Shown piece by piece: positions 50,810 through 60,294 of a stretch of DNA of 64,000 nucleotides (position 1 is its first letter; every line of letters begins with the position of its first letter). The translations under genes were made by a program, and so were the position numbers. Source of the stretch: Chitinophagales bacterium (lineage in GTDB: Bacteria > Bacteroidota > Bacteroidia > Chitinophagales > Chitinophagaceae); contig JAFLBK010000001.1 of assembly GCA_017303335.1 (NCBI GenBank), positions 377,001 through 441,000 on the forward strand. The letters are read 5' to 3'. The notes under the pieces are model-generated. The model searched no databases, had not been told where the DNA came from, and saw only the letters and a list, made by a program, of their open reading frames with translations.

Positions 50810-52939
50810 ATGGAAAAAGTTGAATGGAAGGTAGAAGGCATGGATTGCACCAATTGTGCGCTTACCATTACCCGCTATCTCCGCAAAGAGGGATTGCAGG
50901 AGGTAAATGTAAACTTTATCGGCGGAGATGTGAGTTTTGAAACCGACGGAACCCGGCCGAAGGAAGAACTCTCCAAAGGCATCGCCGACCTCGGCTATAA
51001 AGTGGTGTCGGAAACGATCAGCGACCCGGTACAACATGCTGCATTCAACATCAGGCACCTCTTCGCCAACCACCTGCAACGATTCCTCTTTTGCCTGCCG
51101 TTCACCCTGGTACTGATGCTGCACATGCTGCCCTGGCATATCCATTTCCTGGTGAATCCCTGGATCCAGCTGGCGATCTGCATCCCGGTATTCCTCGTAG
51201 GCATGGGATATTTTGGCGTAAGCGCCTTTAAAAGCCTGCGCCGCGGCATACCCAATATGAATGTGCTGATCGCCATCGGCGCCCTGGCCGCCTTCGTGTA
51301 CAGCCTGATCGGTACCCTCGGCCATATGGGCATGGATTATATCTTTTATGAAACAACGGCCACCATCATCACCCTTGTTTTCCTGGGTGAATGGGTAGAA
51401 CATAAATCGGTAGACCGGACACAGAAAGAACTGAACAAACTGGCCAAACAGCAGAAAGTGATGGCCAACATGATCGCTTTCGACGATCAGCACCAGGAAC
51501 TCATCTTCCCGATCGAGAATACCAAACTCCATGTAGGCGATCTCATCCTGGTAAAAACAGGTGAACAGGTACCGGTGGATTGCAAGATTCTCTGGGGTGA
51601 TGTACACGTGAACGAATCCCTGCTCACCGGCGAAAGCAAACCCGTTCGCAAAACAAAAAAAGATGCCCTCATCGGCGGCAGCATGGTTACCGACGGAACA
51701 GTAAAAGCCCAGGTAACCGCAGTGGGAAAAGACACGGTGTTAAGCAACATACTTACCCTCGTAAAACAGGCCCAGGGCGAGAAGCCGCCTGTTCAGCAAC
51801 TCGCCGATAAGATCAGCGCCATCTTTGTACCCGCGGTGATCGGCATCTCCCTGCTCAGTTTCGGACTTAATTATTTTGCTTTCGATGTAAGCCTTACTTC
51901 CTCGCTCATGCGCAGCATCGCCGTACTGGTGATCAGTTGCCCCTGCGCCATGGGGCTGGCAACGCCGGCCGCCATTGCGGTTGGATTAGGCAGGGCGGCC
52001 AAAAACGGAATCTTATTCCGCAATGCCCGCAGCCTGGAATTGTTCAAGAACATCCGGACCGTTGTATTCGATAAGACCGGAACACTTACCAAAGGAAATT
52101 TGTCCGTCAGCGCTTATCAGGCTCTCGTGATGCAGGACGACGAATTCAGGAAGATCATTTTCTCACTCGAAAAATTCTCGAACCACCCGATCGCGAAATC
52201 GGTTACGGCGGAATGGAAAACTACGGACAGTATTTCCTGGAAAAAGATCGAAGAGATGAAAGGACTGGGCATCCGGGCCGAAGACAATGCGGGCAATACC
52301 TACCAGCTGGGTTCGCATAAGATCGCCGCAGGGCTGACCAGCGATGCCTCGCATACCGCTTACCTGCTGAAGAACGATCAACTGGCCGGCTGGTTTGATA
52401 TGGAAGATGAGATCAGGGCCGAAGCAAAAGAAGTCATCAGCTATCTCCACGCTAAAAACATCCGCACGGTATTGTTAAGCGGCGATTCGCTACCCCGTAC
52501 GCAAAAAGTGGCAACAGCCCTGGGCATCGATACCGTATATGCCGGAAAAACACCGGAAGAGAAACTGCAACTGATCGAAGAACTGAACCATACGGCCCCG
52601 GTGGCCATGGTGGGCGATGGCATCAACGATGCGCCCGCGCTGGCCAAAGCCACCATCGGTATTTCGATGAGCGAGGCCACACAACTGGCCGTTCAAACAG
52701 CCCAGGTGGTGCTGATGAATAAAGGCATTCAACACCTGCCGCTTGCGCTGGGGCTGGGTAAATACACATTCCGAACCATTAAAGGAAACCTGTTCTGGGC
52801 ATTTATCTATAATGTGGTGGCCATACCCATCGCGGCGATCGGTTTGCTGCAGCCCGGTATTGCCGCCCTCGCCATGGGTTTCAGCGACGTGGTGCTCGCC
52901 ATTAATTCGATCCGGCTGAATTACCGGAAAGTGGTTTAA
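50810..52939 (+). CDS. Copper-type heavy-metal P1B-ATPase
   Basis: 709 residues. An N-terminal HMA domain has the metal-binding GMDCTNCA (about 10-17). The membrane part holds CPC (Cys377, Cys379, SCPCAMGLATP), the P-domain has DKTGTLTKG (Asp421), and VGDGINDAPALAKA matches the ATP-binding hinge. The CPC motif is found in Cu+ (CopA) and some Zn/Cd pumps; Cu+ export is the best guess. It is divergent from tsaE and 22 bases before recQ. Confidence 0.93.
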   Translation: MEKVEWKVEGMDCTNCALTITRYLRKEGLQEVNVNFIGGDVSFETDGTRPKEELSKGIADLGYKVVSETISDPVQHAAFNIRHLFANHLQRFLFCLPFTLVLMLHMLPWHIHFLVNPWIQLAICIPVFLVGMGYFGVSAFKSLRRGIPNMNVLIAIGALAAFVYSLIGTLGHMGMDYIFYETTATIITLVFLGEWVEHKSVDRTQKELNKLAKQQKVMANMIAFDDQHQELIFPIENTKLHVGDLILVKTGEQVPVDCKILWGDVHVNESLLTGESKPVRKTKKDALIGGSMVTDGTVKAQVTAVGKDTVLSNILTLVKQAQGEKPPVQQLADKISAIFVPAVIGISLLSFGLNYFAFDVSLTSSLMRSIAVLVISCPCAMGLATPAAIAVGLGRAAKNGILFRNARSLELFKNIRTVVFDKTGTLTKGNLSVSAYQALVMQDDEFRKIIFSLEKFSNHPIAKSVTAEWKTTDSISWKKIEEMKGLGIRAEDNAGNTYQLGSHKIAAGLTSDASHTAYLLKNDQLAGWFDMEDEIRAEAKEVISYLHAKNIRTVLLSGDSLPRTQKVATALGIDTVYAGKTPEEKLQLIEELNHTAPVAMVGDGINDAPALAKATIGISMSEATQLAVQTAQVVLMNKGIQHLPLALGLGKYTFRTIKGNLFWAFIYNVVAIPIAAIGLLQPGIAALAMGFSDVVLAINSIRLNYRKVV

Positions 52940-52961
52940 TTTGGGCCTTTAATCTGGCCGG

Positions 52962-54890
52962 TTGACCATCCACGAAATCTTACAAAAATACTGGGGCTTT
53001 AACAGCTTTCGTCCATTCCAGGAGGAGATCATTGCGTCGGTGCTGGACGGAAAGGATACGCTCGCCATTCTGCCGACGGGCGGAGGAAAATCGGTATGCT
53101 TCCAGGTACCGGCCCTGGCAACGGATGGTTTATGCCTGGTGATCAGTCCGCTCATTGCCTTGATGAAAGACCAGGTAGAGAACCTGAAAAGAAAAGGGAT
53201 CCCGGCCCTGGCTATCTATTCGGGCATGGCATTCCCTGAAATAAAAAAAACACTCCAGAATGCCGCCCATGGCAACTACAAGTTCCTGTATGTATCGCCC
53301 GAGCGGCTGGAAACAAGACTTTTTCTTGAATACCTTCCGGCTTTGCACATCAACCTGCTCGCTGTCGACGAAGCGCATTGCATTTCGCAATGGGGCTATG
53401 ATTTCAGACCACCTTATACCCGGATCGCCGCCCTGCGGGAACTTATTCCATCAGTTCCCGTACTGGCACTGACCGCTTCGGCCACGCAGATCGTTCAGGC
53501 AGATATATGCGAAAAACTGAACCGCCCCGAACAAACCGGTAAACCAACACGGCCCTGGCAACGCTTTCAGCAGTCATTCGCCCGGCCCAATCTGTCGTAC
53601 AGTGTTTTCAATGTTCCTTCGAAGCAAAATAAACTACTGGAGATCCTGAACAAGGTGAAAGGAAGCGCCATCGTATACTGCAAGAGCCGGAAGAATACCA
53701 CCGAGGTAGCCAGGTTGCTGAAGATGAATAATATCTCCGCCGATTTTTATCATGCCGGCCTCACCGGTGCGGAGCGGAATGAAAAACAGGAGAACTGGAT
53801 CAATAACAGGATACGGGTCATCGCCTGTACCAACGCGTTCGGCATGGGGATCGACAAGCCCGACGTTCGGGTGGTGGTGCATTATGATGTACCGGATTGC
53901 CTGGAGAATTATTACCAGGAAGCGGGCCGTGCAGGCAGGGATGGAAAACGGGCCTATGCGGTGCTCCTGTACAACAACAAGGAGCTGGAATCACTGCTCG
54001 AACAGGTAGAACTGCGCTTCCCTGCGGAAGAACGGATCAAAGAAGTGTACATAGCCATTATGAACCACCTGCAGATTCCGGCCGGTACCGGCGAAGGTAT
54101 GAGTTATGATTTCGACATGGCCGCATTTGCCAGCGCTTTTAAACTGGATGTGCTGACCGTAAACTATGCCATCAAGGCCCTGGAACAGGAAGGTATCATC
54201 AGTTACAACGAAGTATTCTTTAATCCTTCATCCGTTGTGTTTACAACCCGTAAAGAAGAACTCCGTGATTTTGAAAATATGCATCCCGAACTGGAGCCGC
54301 TGGTTAAGGGGCTGTTACGCTCCTACGAAGGCATCTTTGATTTCCCGGCGATCATTTATGAAAGTAAACTGGCAAAATTTCTTCACCGCGATGTGAACGA
54401 AATAAAACAAAGCCTTCAGCAACTGCATGGTCACCACATCATACAGTATTCACCACAAAAGGATACACCACAGGTATGCCTTCTTCAGAACCGTGTATAC
54501 ACCGACAGCTATACATTCAATAACGCGGGTTATCGCAAACGCAAAGAGTGTTTTAAACAACGGGCCGAAGCCATGATCGCTTTTGTACGGAATACGGCAG
54601 AATGCCGGAGTAAACTGATCGCGGCCTATTTCAACAATGAGTCGCTACCGGCATGCGCCATTTGCGACAACTGCATCAATGCTGTACCGGTTCCCATTTC
54701 CGGTGCTGATTTTGAAAAACTGTCGGACTATGTACTCGAAAAAGCCGGGGCTGGTTCCATCCAGGTAAAAGAGCTGTTGGCCGGGCTCAAGGGTATGCAT
54801 GAAAAAAACCTGTGGAAGGCAATTGATTACCTTTTAGCGGAAGAAAAAATAAGAATCGACAAGGGGGGAAATATCTCTGTAAAATCCTGA
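52962..54890 (+). CDS. recQ: RecQ-family ATP-dependent DNA helicase
   Basis: 642 residues from a TTG start (TIHEILQKYWGFNSFRPFQEE). The motifs are intact: LPTGGGKSVCFQVPAL (Walker A), DEAHCISQWGYDFRPPY, AFGMGIDKPDVRVVVHYD and YYQEAGRAGRDGK, and a zinc-binding CAICDNC in the RQC region (about 561-568). No HRDC domain is clear at the C-terminus, making it a short RecQ. It is 22 bases after the P-ATPase, but function links it to recombination. Confidence 0.93.
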   Translation: MTIHEILQKYWGFNSFRPFQEEIIASVLDGKDTLAILPTGGGKSVCFQVPALATDGLCLVISPLIALMKDQVENLKRKGIPALAIYSGMAFPEIKKTLQNAAHGNYKFLYVSPERLETRLFLEYLPALHINLLAVDEAHCISQWGYDFRPPYTRIAALRELIPSVPVLALTASATQIVQADICEKLNRPEQTGKPTRPWQRFQQSFARPNLSYSVFNVPSKQNKLLEILNKVKGSAIVYCKSRKNTTEVARLLKMNNISADFYHAGLTGAERNEKQENWINNRIRVIACTNAFGMGIDKPDVRVVVHYDVPDCLENYYQEAGRAGRDGKRAYAVLLYNNKELESLLEQVELRFPAEERIKEVYIAIMNHLQIPAGTGEGMSYDFDMAAFASAFKLDVLTVNYAIKALEQEGIISYNEVFFNPSSVVFTTRKEELRDFENMHPELEPLVKGLLRSYEGIFDFPAIIYESKLAKFLHRDVNEIKQSLQQLHGHHIIQYSPQKDTPQVCLLQNRVYTDSYTFNNAGYRKRKECFKQRAEAMIAFVRNTAECRSKLIAAYFNNESLPACAICDNCINAVPVPISGADFEKLSDYVLEKAGAGSIQVKELLAGLKGMHEKNLWKAIDYLLAEEKIRIDKGGNISVKS

Positions 54891-55124
54891 CTCAAGGGGT
54901 CTAAAAATAAAAAAGGGACCAAGATAGAAATCTAGTCCCGCTTTAAAATCCAATATCCTATGAAAAACCGAGTCAAAGATAGGTGGCTTTTTAAGATAAA
55001 GCAAGATTTTTTCGAGTTATTTTTAAAAAAATCGTGGGACTGAATGTGTATTTTTTACAAACTACAAGCGGCGGGCCTTCTTTTTTACAGCTGAAAATCA
55101 GTTATATATAAAAATTCATACAGA
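54891..55124. other. Convergent intergenic region with hairpin and a possible 27-codon ORF
   Basis: 234 bases between the ends of recQ and the sulfatase gene. GGGAC (54915-54919) pairs with GTCCC (54935-54939), with an inner GAT/ATC pair around AGAA, then a GCTTTAAAA tail. An ATG at 54960 opens a 27-residue frame to TGA at 55041-55043, rich in Lys, Phe and Trp (MKNRVKDRWLFKIKQ). No family or ribosome-binding site backs it, so a coding role is only possible. AT-rich otherwise. Confidence 0.35.
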
Positions 55125-57050
55125 TCATTTCACTCTCTTATACCAACCCGACCGGTATAAGAAACTAGCCCCCTGGTACCAGGAAATTGCCTCGTTTACC
55201 AGGCTATCAGAAACCTTTTCGGGCACATTGGCCCCGGTGGTAAAATCGGGTCGGAAGGTCTTTACCCGCCGCTGGGGCGACAGGATAACCAGCTTCCCAT
55301 CCCGTATATATCCCATATCCTGGTAGGTACTGATGAAAACACGTTCTTTTCCAGGGGCTAACCGGTTGATATCGTAGCCAAAAAAGCGGCTGGTATAGCT
55401 CAGGTTCATCAATCCCAGGATGGTTGGGGCCAGGTCGATCTGGCTTACCAATCTTCCCTCGATCCTTGGTTTTACCAGTTGGGGGGCATATATAAGACAG
55501 GGAATATGGTAGCGGTTCACGGGCAGATCGGTTTTGCCGGCGCTCTTGGAACAATGATCGGCTACAATAACGAACAGCGTATTATTGAACCAGGGTTTCT
55601 GCTGCGCATCTTTCAGGAATTTATTGATGGCATAGTCGGTATACTTGACAGCCCCCGCGATAGTTTGGCTCGAAGGAGGTATGTCGATCCGCCCCTCGGG
55701 ATAGGTGTAGGGGCGGTGGTTACTTACCGTCATCACATGATTGAAAAACAATTTACCGGCGGCATAGCTTTTATCGCACTGCCGGATTGTATAGTCCAGG
55801 GCACCTTCGTCATCGATACCCCATGCGGTGATATGATGTACGAAACTATCGGGTATATCCCGTTTATCGAGTACGGTATAGCTGCTGTTGCTGAAGAATT
55901 TGCCCATATTATCGAAGAACGAATTACCGCCATAGATATAATGACAATCGTAGCCCTTGCCTTTGAGCACACTGCCCATGGTAAACATATCATCGTTATC
56001 GGGGCGGCGAACGATCGACTGACCGGGTGTGGGCGGAATGGCCAGCGATAAAGCCTCCAATCCCCGGACCGTTCGGGTCCCTGAGGCATAGAACTGGTCG
56101 AACCAAAGTCCGTGCGGGATCAGGGAATCAAGATACGGTGTGATATGCTCTTTATTGCCGAACCGTTGCAGGTAATCGCCACTGAGGCTTTCCACGCTGA
56201 TCAGCACCACATTCCATCTATGCTCCGGACTATCGGAACGGATGTTGCGTTCGATGCTCAACGGATCGCCGCTGAATGTTGCATTCGGCGCCTGCAGCAT
56301 GGTGCGCAATATGGCAAAATTGGCTGTATCGTTGCGGGTGATGTAGAATTTATTGTAATCAATCTCGTTATTCCAGAACGCGGACCCGAATTCATAGATA
56401 CCGTTACCACCCAGTTCATTGATGTAGTTATTACTGCTGATATCCTTGAAACGGTTATTTACCAGGAAGTAGCCCGCCAGCGGGAACAGCAGGAAGCACA
56501 GGAAGAACACCGTGCGCTTTTTGAACCGCATGCTGCTTTGCTGCGATTCGACCAGTTTCTTTCGTACGAGAAACAACAGCAGCAGCACCACCAGCACCAC
56601 CGCCCCGATGATCAGGGGAATATTATATGATTCCCAGATATTGCCCAGCACTTCCGTAGTGTAAATAAGATAGTCAACCGCGATGAAATTATACCGCACA
56701 TTGAACTCATCCCAGAATACGATCTCGGCGCAGACATTCACCACCAGGATCAGGGTGACCAGGAAGAAAAGTACAAAGAGAGGTATTCGCTGCCATTTTT
56801 TTTGATACCAGGAATCCTTCATCAGCCAGCAATACAACGCAACGGGTATGGCGAAGAAACCCCAGACTACCAGATCGTAAAAAAATCCAATTAAAAAAGC
56901 ACCCAGCAGGTAAAGCGGGTTGTGGTCGAGGTTGGGCCAGCTCCAGATCAACAGTATGATCCGGGTGAGCAAACTCAGCGAGCAAAGTATGAAGGCCAAT
57001 ACCAGCAAGGGTCCAAAGCGGTGTTTGAACAAGGGCAGCAATTTTCTCAT
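55125..57050 (-). CDS. Membrane sulfatase / LTA-synthase-like phosphotransferase
   Basis: 641 residues from the ATG at 57050; an upstream frame extension to 57149 overlaps the HerA gene region and is unlikely. Five membrane helices (about 11-33, 45-65, 85-105, 130-155, 170-190) precede a periplasmic alkaline-phosphatase-like domain with VVLISVESLSGDYLQRFG (metal site), ASGTRTVRGLEALSL (nucleophile Thr), FNHVMTVSNHRPYTYPEG and FVIVADHCSKSAG. LTA-synthase family proteins in Gram-negative bacteria often move phosphoethanolamine or glycerol-phosphate to envelope glycans; the donor here is unknown. Confidence 0.88.
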   Translation of the reverse strand: MRKLLPLFKHRFGPLLVLAFILCSLSLLTRIILLIWSWPNLDHNPLYLLGAFLIGFFYDLVVWGFFAIPVALYCWLMKDSWYQKKWQRIPLFVLFFLVTLILVVNVCAEIVFWDEFNVRYNFIAVDYLIYTTEVLGNIWESYNIPLIIGAVVLVVLLLLFLVRKKLVESQQSSMRFKKRTVFFLCFLLFPLAGYFLVNNRFKDISSNNYINELGGNGIYEFGSAFWNNEIDYNKFYITRNDTANFAILRTMLQAPNATFSGDPLSIERNIRSDSPEHRWNVVLISVESLSGDYLQRFGNKEHITPYLDSLIPHGLWFDQFYASGTRTVRGLEALSLAIPPTPGQSIVRRPDNDDMFTMGSVLKGKGYDCHYIYGGNSFFDNMGKFFSNSSYTVLDKRDIPDSFVHHITAWGIDDEGALDYTIRQCDKSYAAGKLFFNHVMTVSNHRPYTYPEGRIDIPPSSQTIAGAVKYTDYAINKFLKDAQQKPWFNNTLFVIVADHCSKSAGKTDLPVNRYHIPCLIYAPQLVKPRIEGRLVSQIDLAPTILGLMNLSYTSRFFGYDINRLAPGKERVFISTYQDMGYIRDGKLVILSPQRRVKTFRPDFTTGANVPEKVSDSLVNEAISWYQGASFLYRSGWYKRVK

Positions 57051-57108
57051 TATGTAAAAATACGAAGTGCCGGCAATGATACGCGGTCTGACGCCCCCGT
57101 CTGACCGG

Positions 57109-58665
57109 CTAGAACCAACTGTTGGTTTTCTTGCTTCTGCTTCTTCCACCCAAACCCAGGGCGCCCAATAATGAGCGAACGATCGTATTACCGGCCGTGC
57201 GTGCCATGCTTTTGATGATGGTATTATTGCCGATCTTTTCCAGGGTGGAGGGTTCCTCCTTCTCTTTCTTTTTGCCTGTATCCGGTTGTTCCTGTTCTGT
57301 TTTTTCAGCCGCTTCCTGCAATTTGGCTGTCAGTATCTCGTAGGCGCTTTCACTGTCGACCACCTGGTTGTATTTGGCAACGAGCCGCGACCTCCCGGTG
57401 AGCGCATCGATCTCCGCATCTGTCAGTACATCCATCCGGCTGCGGGGCGCACAAAGCATGGTATGCGCCAGGGGCGTTGGAATGCCTTTTTCATTCAGCA
57501 TGGTCACCAGCGCTTCGCCGATACCTAACTGGGTAATGAGATCTTCGGTTTTATAGAATTCTGTTTCGGGGTAGTTCTCGGATGTCTGCTTGATCACTTT
57601 CCGGTCGGCGGCCGTGAATGCCCGCAACGCATGCTGTACTTTCAGACCCAGTTGCGCCAGTACGCTGGCCGGCACATCCATGGGGTTTTGGGTGCAGAAG
57701 AAGATACCAATTCCCTTGGAGCGGATGAGTTTAATGATGGTTTCAATCTGCTGCAGGAGCGCTTCGCTGGCTTCATTGAAGATGAGGTGCGCTTCATCGA
57801 TGAACATGACCAGTTTGGGTTTGTCCATATCCCCTTCTTCCGGGCAGGTGGCATACAACTCGGCCAGCATCTGCAGCATAAAGGTGGAGAACAGCTTGGG
57901 TTTATCCTGCAGGTCGGTCACCCGCAACACGCTGATGATACCGCGGCCATCGTCTGCAATACGCATCAGGTCATCTACTTCAAAACTCTTTTCGCCAAAG
58001 AAGATATCGGCGCCCTGCTGTTGCAGTTCGATCACTTTGCGCAGGATCGTTCCGGTTGAAGCGGTCGATATCTTTCCATATACCTTCTCGATCTCCGCTT
58101 TTCCTTCATCGCCGATAAACTGAAGCACCTTGATAAAATCTTTCAGATCGAGCAGGGGAAGTTTGTTATCGTCGCAATATTTGAAAATGAGCGATACCAC
58201 GCTTCCCTGCGTATCGTTCAGCCCGAGTATCTTACTCAGCAATACCGGCCCGAATTCACTGACGGTTGCCCGCAGGTGAACGCCTTTCTGGCCGGTGAGG
58301 TTCATCAGTTCCGCGGGGAATAAAGCGGGTTTGTATTCCATGCCCAGTTTCTGGTAACGGTCTTTGATCTTATCATTTTCGGATCCGATGGCTGCAATGC
58401 CGCTGAGATCTCCCTTAATATCCATCACAAGTACCGGCACGCTGGCATCGCTTAAAAATTCGCTGATGAGCTGGAGGGTTTTGGTTTTACCGGTTCCGGT
58501 AGCGCCCGCGATCAACCCATGGCGGTTCATGGTTTTCAGGGGAAGAAAGATTTCCGCTTCGGGCACCAGCTGCCCATCAAGCATGGCTGCCCCTATTTTC
58601 ACCGCTTCTCCTTTAAATGTGTATCCGTCCTTAATGGTCTTGATAAATGTATCCTGGTTTGCCAT
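57109..58665 (-). CDS. HerA-like/DUF853 ATPase
   Basis: 518 residues from the ATG at 58665. Walker A GATGTGKTKTLQLI (about 53-66), VLVMDIKGDLSGIAAIG, and a long DUF853 body with MFIDEAHLIFNEASEALLQQ (Walker B with DEAH) and IGIFFCTQNPMDVP follow. The C-terminus is basic and rich in Lys/Glu (TGKKKEKEEPS). DUF853 proteins are HerA-type hexameric ATPases, perhaps DNA or peptide pumps, and the cellular role is not settled. No nuclease NurA or defence partner is adjacent. Confidence 0.88.
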   Translation of the reverse strand: MANQDTFIKTIKDGYTFKGEAVKIGAAMLDGQLVPEAEIFLPLKTMNRHGLIAGATGTGKTKTLQLISEFLSDASVPVLVMDIKGDLSGIAAIGSENDKIKDRYQKLGMEYKPALFPAELMNLTGQKGVHLRATVSEFGPVLLSKILGLNDTQGSVVSLIFKYCDDNKLPLLDLKDFIKVLQFIGDEGKAEIEKVYGKISTASTGTILRKVIELQQQGADIFFGEKSFEVDDLMRIADDGRGIISVLRVTDLQDKPKLFSTFMLQMLAELYATCPEEGDMDKPKLVMFIDEAHLIFNEASEALLQQIETIIKLIRSKGIGIFFCTQNPMDVPASVLAQLGLKVQHALRAFTAADRKVIKQTSENYPETEFYKTEDLITQLGIGEALVTMLNEKGIPTPLAHTMLCAPRSRMDVLTDAEIDALTGRSRLVAKYNQVVDSESAYEILTAKLQEAAEKTEQEQPDTGKKKEKEEPSTLEKIGNNTIIKSMARTAGNTIVRSLLGALGLGGRSRSKKTNSWF

Positions 58666-58733
58666 TGTAATTTCTTTTTTTGAAGGTACAAACACTTACC
58701 TGAATCCACCGAGGATTTTTCAGCTGTCCGTCG

Positions 58734-58741
58734 TAAATTTG
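58734..58741 (+). promoter_or_regulatory. Candidate -7 box TAAATTTG for the di-heme peroxidase
   Basis: TAAATTTG fits TAnnTTTG and ends 5 bases before the ATG at 58747, again implying a very short or absent leader. Confidence 0.4.
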
Positions 58742-58746
58742 ACAGC

Positions 58747-59697
58747 ATGAAAACCTGGTTACTCTCATCCGGTATTTTCTCTTTACTCCTGTTGTTTGCC
58801 GCTTCGTTCTCTCCCCAATACCCGCCGATCAGCACCAAAGCGGCACTCGGCAAAAAATTATTCTCCGAAAAAATTCTTTCCAAAGATTCCACGGTCAGCT
58901 GCGCCAGCTGCCACAAACCCGCTTATGCGTTTGCTGATACCACTGCATTCAGCGTCGGCATCGGAGGCAAGCTCACCAGACGAAATACGCCATCGGTTCT
59001 GAACATGAAGAACCGGCCCTACTTTTTCTGGGATGGCAGGGCCGCATCGCTGGAAGAGCAATCACTGATGCCGATCCAGAACCCCGATGAAATGGGGTTA
59101 CCCATTGCTGAAGCGGTGCAACGCCTGAATGCCTCGGCCGAATACAGGGCCTTGTTCCGGAAGATCTTCAAACAAAAACCCGACGCGAAGAACCTCGCCG
59201 CCGCATTCGCCGCTTTTGAGGAAACACTGGAAACAGTCGACAGTAAATTCGACGACTGGAGCAATAACCTGGGTAAACTCACCGCTTCAGAAGAAAGAGG
59301 GCGGCAGTTGTTTGTTGGCGATAAGGCGAAGTGCTTCGACTGCCATCGCATGGAAGATTTTACCACCGATGAATTCAAAAACATCGGCCTGTACGATGAA
59401 CGGAAACTGAATGACGCCGGATTGTACGAGATCAGCAAAAAGGAAAGCGATAAAGGAAAATTCAAGATTCCCGGCCTGCGTAATGTGGCGGTAACGCCTC
59501 CCTACATGCACAACGGCATGTTCAAGACATTGGAAGAAGTACTCAATTATTACAACAGCCCCGACTGGTTCATTGAGAATTCCATCAACCGGGATGATGC
59601 GCTGAAAACACCGCTTCGTTTAACACCACAGGAAAAGAAAGACATCATTGCTTTTTTGAAAACACTCACGGATAAGCGGTTTATTAAACGGCAATAG
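58747..59697 (+). CDS. Di-heme cytochrome c peroxidase (CcpA/MauG family)
   Basis: 316 residues. A signal peptide (about 1-20) sends it to the periplasm. Two c-type heme motifs are present: CASCH (52-56) and CFDCH (196-200). TRRNTPSVLNM and PYFFWDGRAASLEEQ, then GLRNVAVTPPYMHNGMF, fit bacterial cytochrome c peroxidases, which reduce hydrogen peroxide with electrons from a small cytochrome. It stands alone on the plus strand, divergent from the HerA gene. Confidence 0.93.
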   Translation: MKTWLLSSGIFSLLLLFAASFSPQYPPISTKAALGKKLFSEKILSKDSTVSCASCHKPAYAFADTTAFSVGIGGKLTRRNTPSVLNMKNRPYFFWDGRAASLEEQSLMPIQNPDEMGLPIAEAVQRLNASAEYRALFRKIFKQKPDAKNLAAAFAAFEETLETVDSKFDDWSNNLGKLTASEERGRQLFVGDKAKCFDCHRMEDFTTDEFKNIGLYDERKLNDAGLYEISKKESDKGKFKIPGLRNVAVTPPYMHNGMFKTLEEVLNYYNSPDWFIENSINRDDALKTPLRLTPQEKKDIIAFLKTLTDKRFIKRQ

Positions 59698-59730
59698 GCA
59701 ATCTTACTGGGTCATTGAACAATAGTCACT

Positions 59731-60211
59731 TGTCAGTGGCCATTTGTCAATAGCGATTGGTCATTAAAACACCAGCAAAATGGAGGTTTTACCCTGCCTG
59801 CAACAACTCTTTCCGCTTAGTTTCATTAAAAAAAATGGCATTGCTCGAAGACTTGCGAGTGTATAAAATAGCTATGGAAATTGGCGAATCGGTGTATGCA
59901 ATCACAATCGAATGGGATTTTTTCAACCAGAAAGGTCTGGGTGATCAGTTTTTAAGAGCCGCCGACTCCATTGCCCTGAATATCGCCGAAGGCTATGGCA
60001 GGTATCATTATAAAGAGAATAAAAACTTCTGTTGGTATGCCAGGGGTTCCTTATGCGAAACAAAAACGGCCAATCAGAAAGCCTATAACAGAAAACTGAT
60101 CTCTAAAGAGGAATACGAGTCTATTTTGAGCAAACTATTGGAGTGCCATCTTCTCCTGAATAGTTACATCAAAAATATCGGTAAGGTCCAATGACCAATG
60201 CCTTACTGACA
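59731..60211. repeat. Inverted repeats flanking the four-helix-bundle gene
   Basis: ATTGGTCATT (59756-59765) has an exact reverse complement AATGACCAAT (60190-60199), and outside it TGTCAGT (59731-59737) matches ACTGACA (60205-60211). The distances between the two blocks differ (18 and 5 bases). The downstream copy overlaps the stop codon of the gene. The upstream gap also has other GTCA/TGAC words. Confidence 0.75.
59835..60194 (+). CDS. Four-helix-bundle protein of the 23S rRNA intervening-sequence family
   Basis: 119 residues from the ATG at 59835; an upstream frame to 59757 runs through repeat words. LEDLRVYKIAMEIGESVYAI, FLRAADSIALNIAEGYGRY (the typical SI..NIAEG helix), ARGSLCETKTANQKAYN and a final helix YESILSKLLECHLLLNSYI. 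In Leptospira and others related genes lie in rRNA intervening sequences; elsewhere they occur free, as here. The biochemical role is unknown. It is flanked by inverted repeats, which suggests a movable cassette. Confidence 0.85.
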   Translation: MALLEDLRVYKIAMEIGESVYAITIEWDFFNQKGLGDQFLRAADSIALNIAEGYGRYHYKENKNFCWYARGSLCETKTANQKAYNRKLISKEEYESILSKLLECHLLLNSYIKNIGKVQ

Positions 60212-60294
60212 TTCTTTACCTTTAACAAAAAATTAGACTGTATATTAGCAGTATAAAATCGATTTAAATTTTATTTGCCCCCAAACAAAAAACA

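Noticed and set aside
57051..57149. Upstream extension of the sulfatase gene
   Set aside because: The extra 33 residues overlap the 3' end of the HerA gene and lack a membrane start; ATG 57050 leads directly into the first helix.
57109..58665. HerA-NurA or other anti-phage defence system
   Set aside because: No nuclease, sirtuin or other defence gene adjoins the ATPase; neighbours are a sulfatase and a peroxidase.
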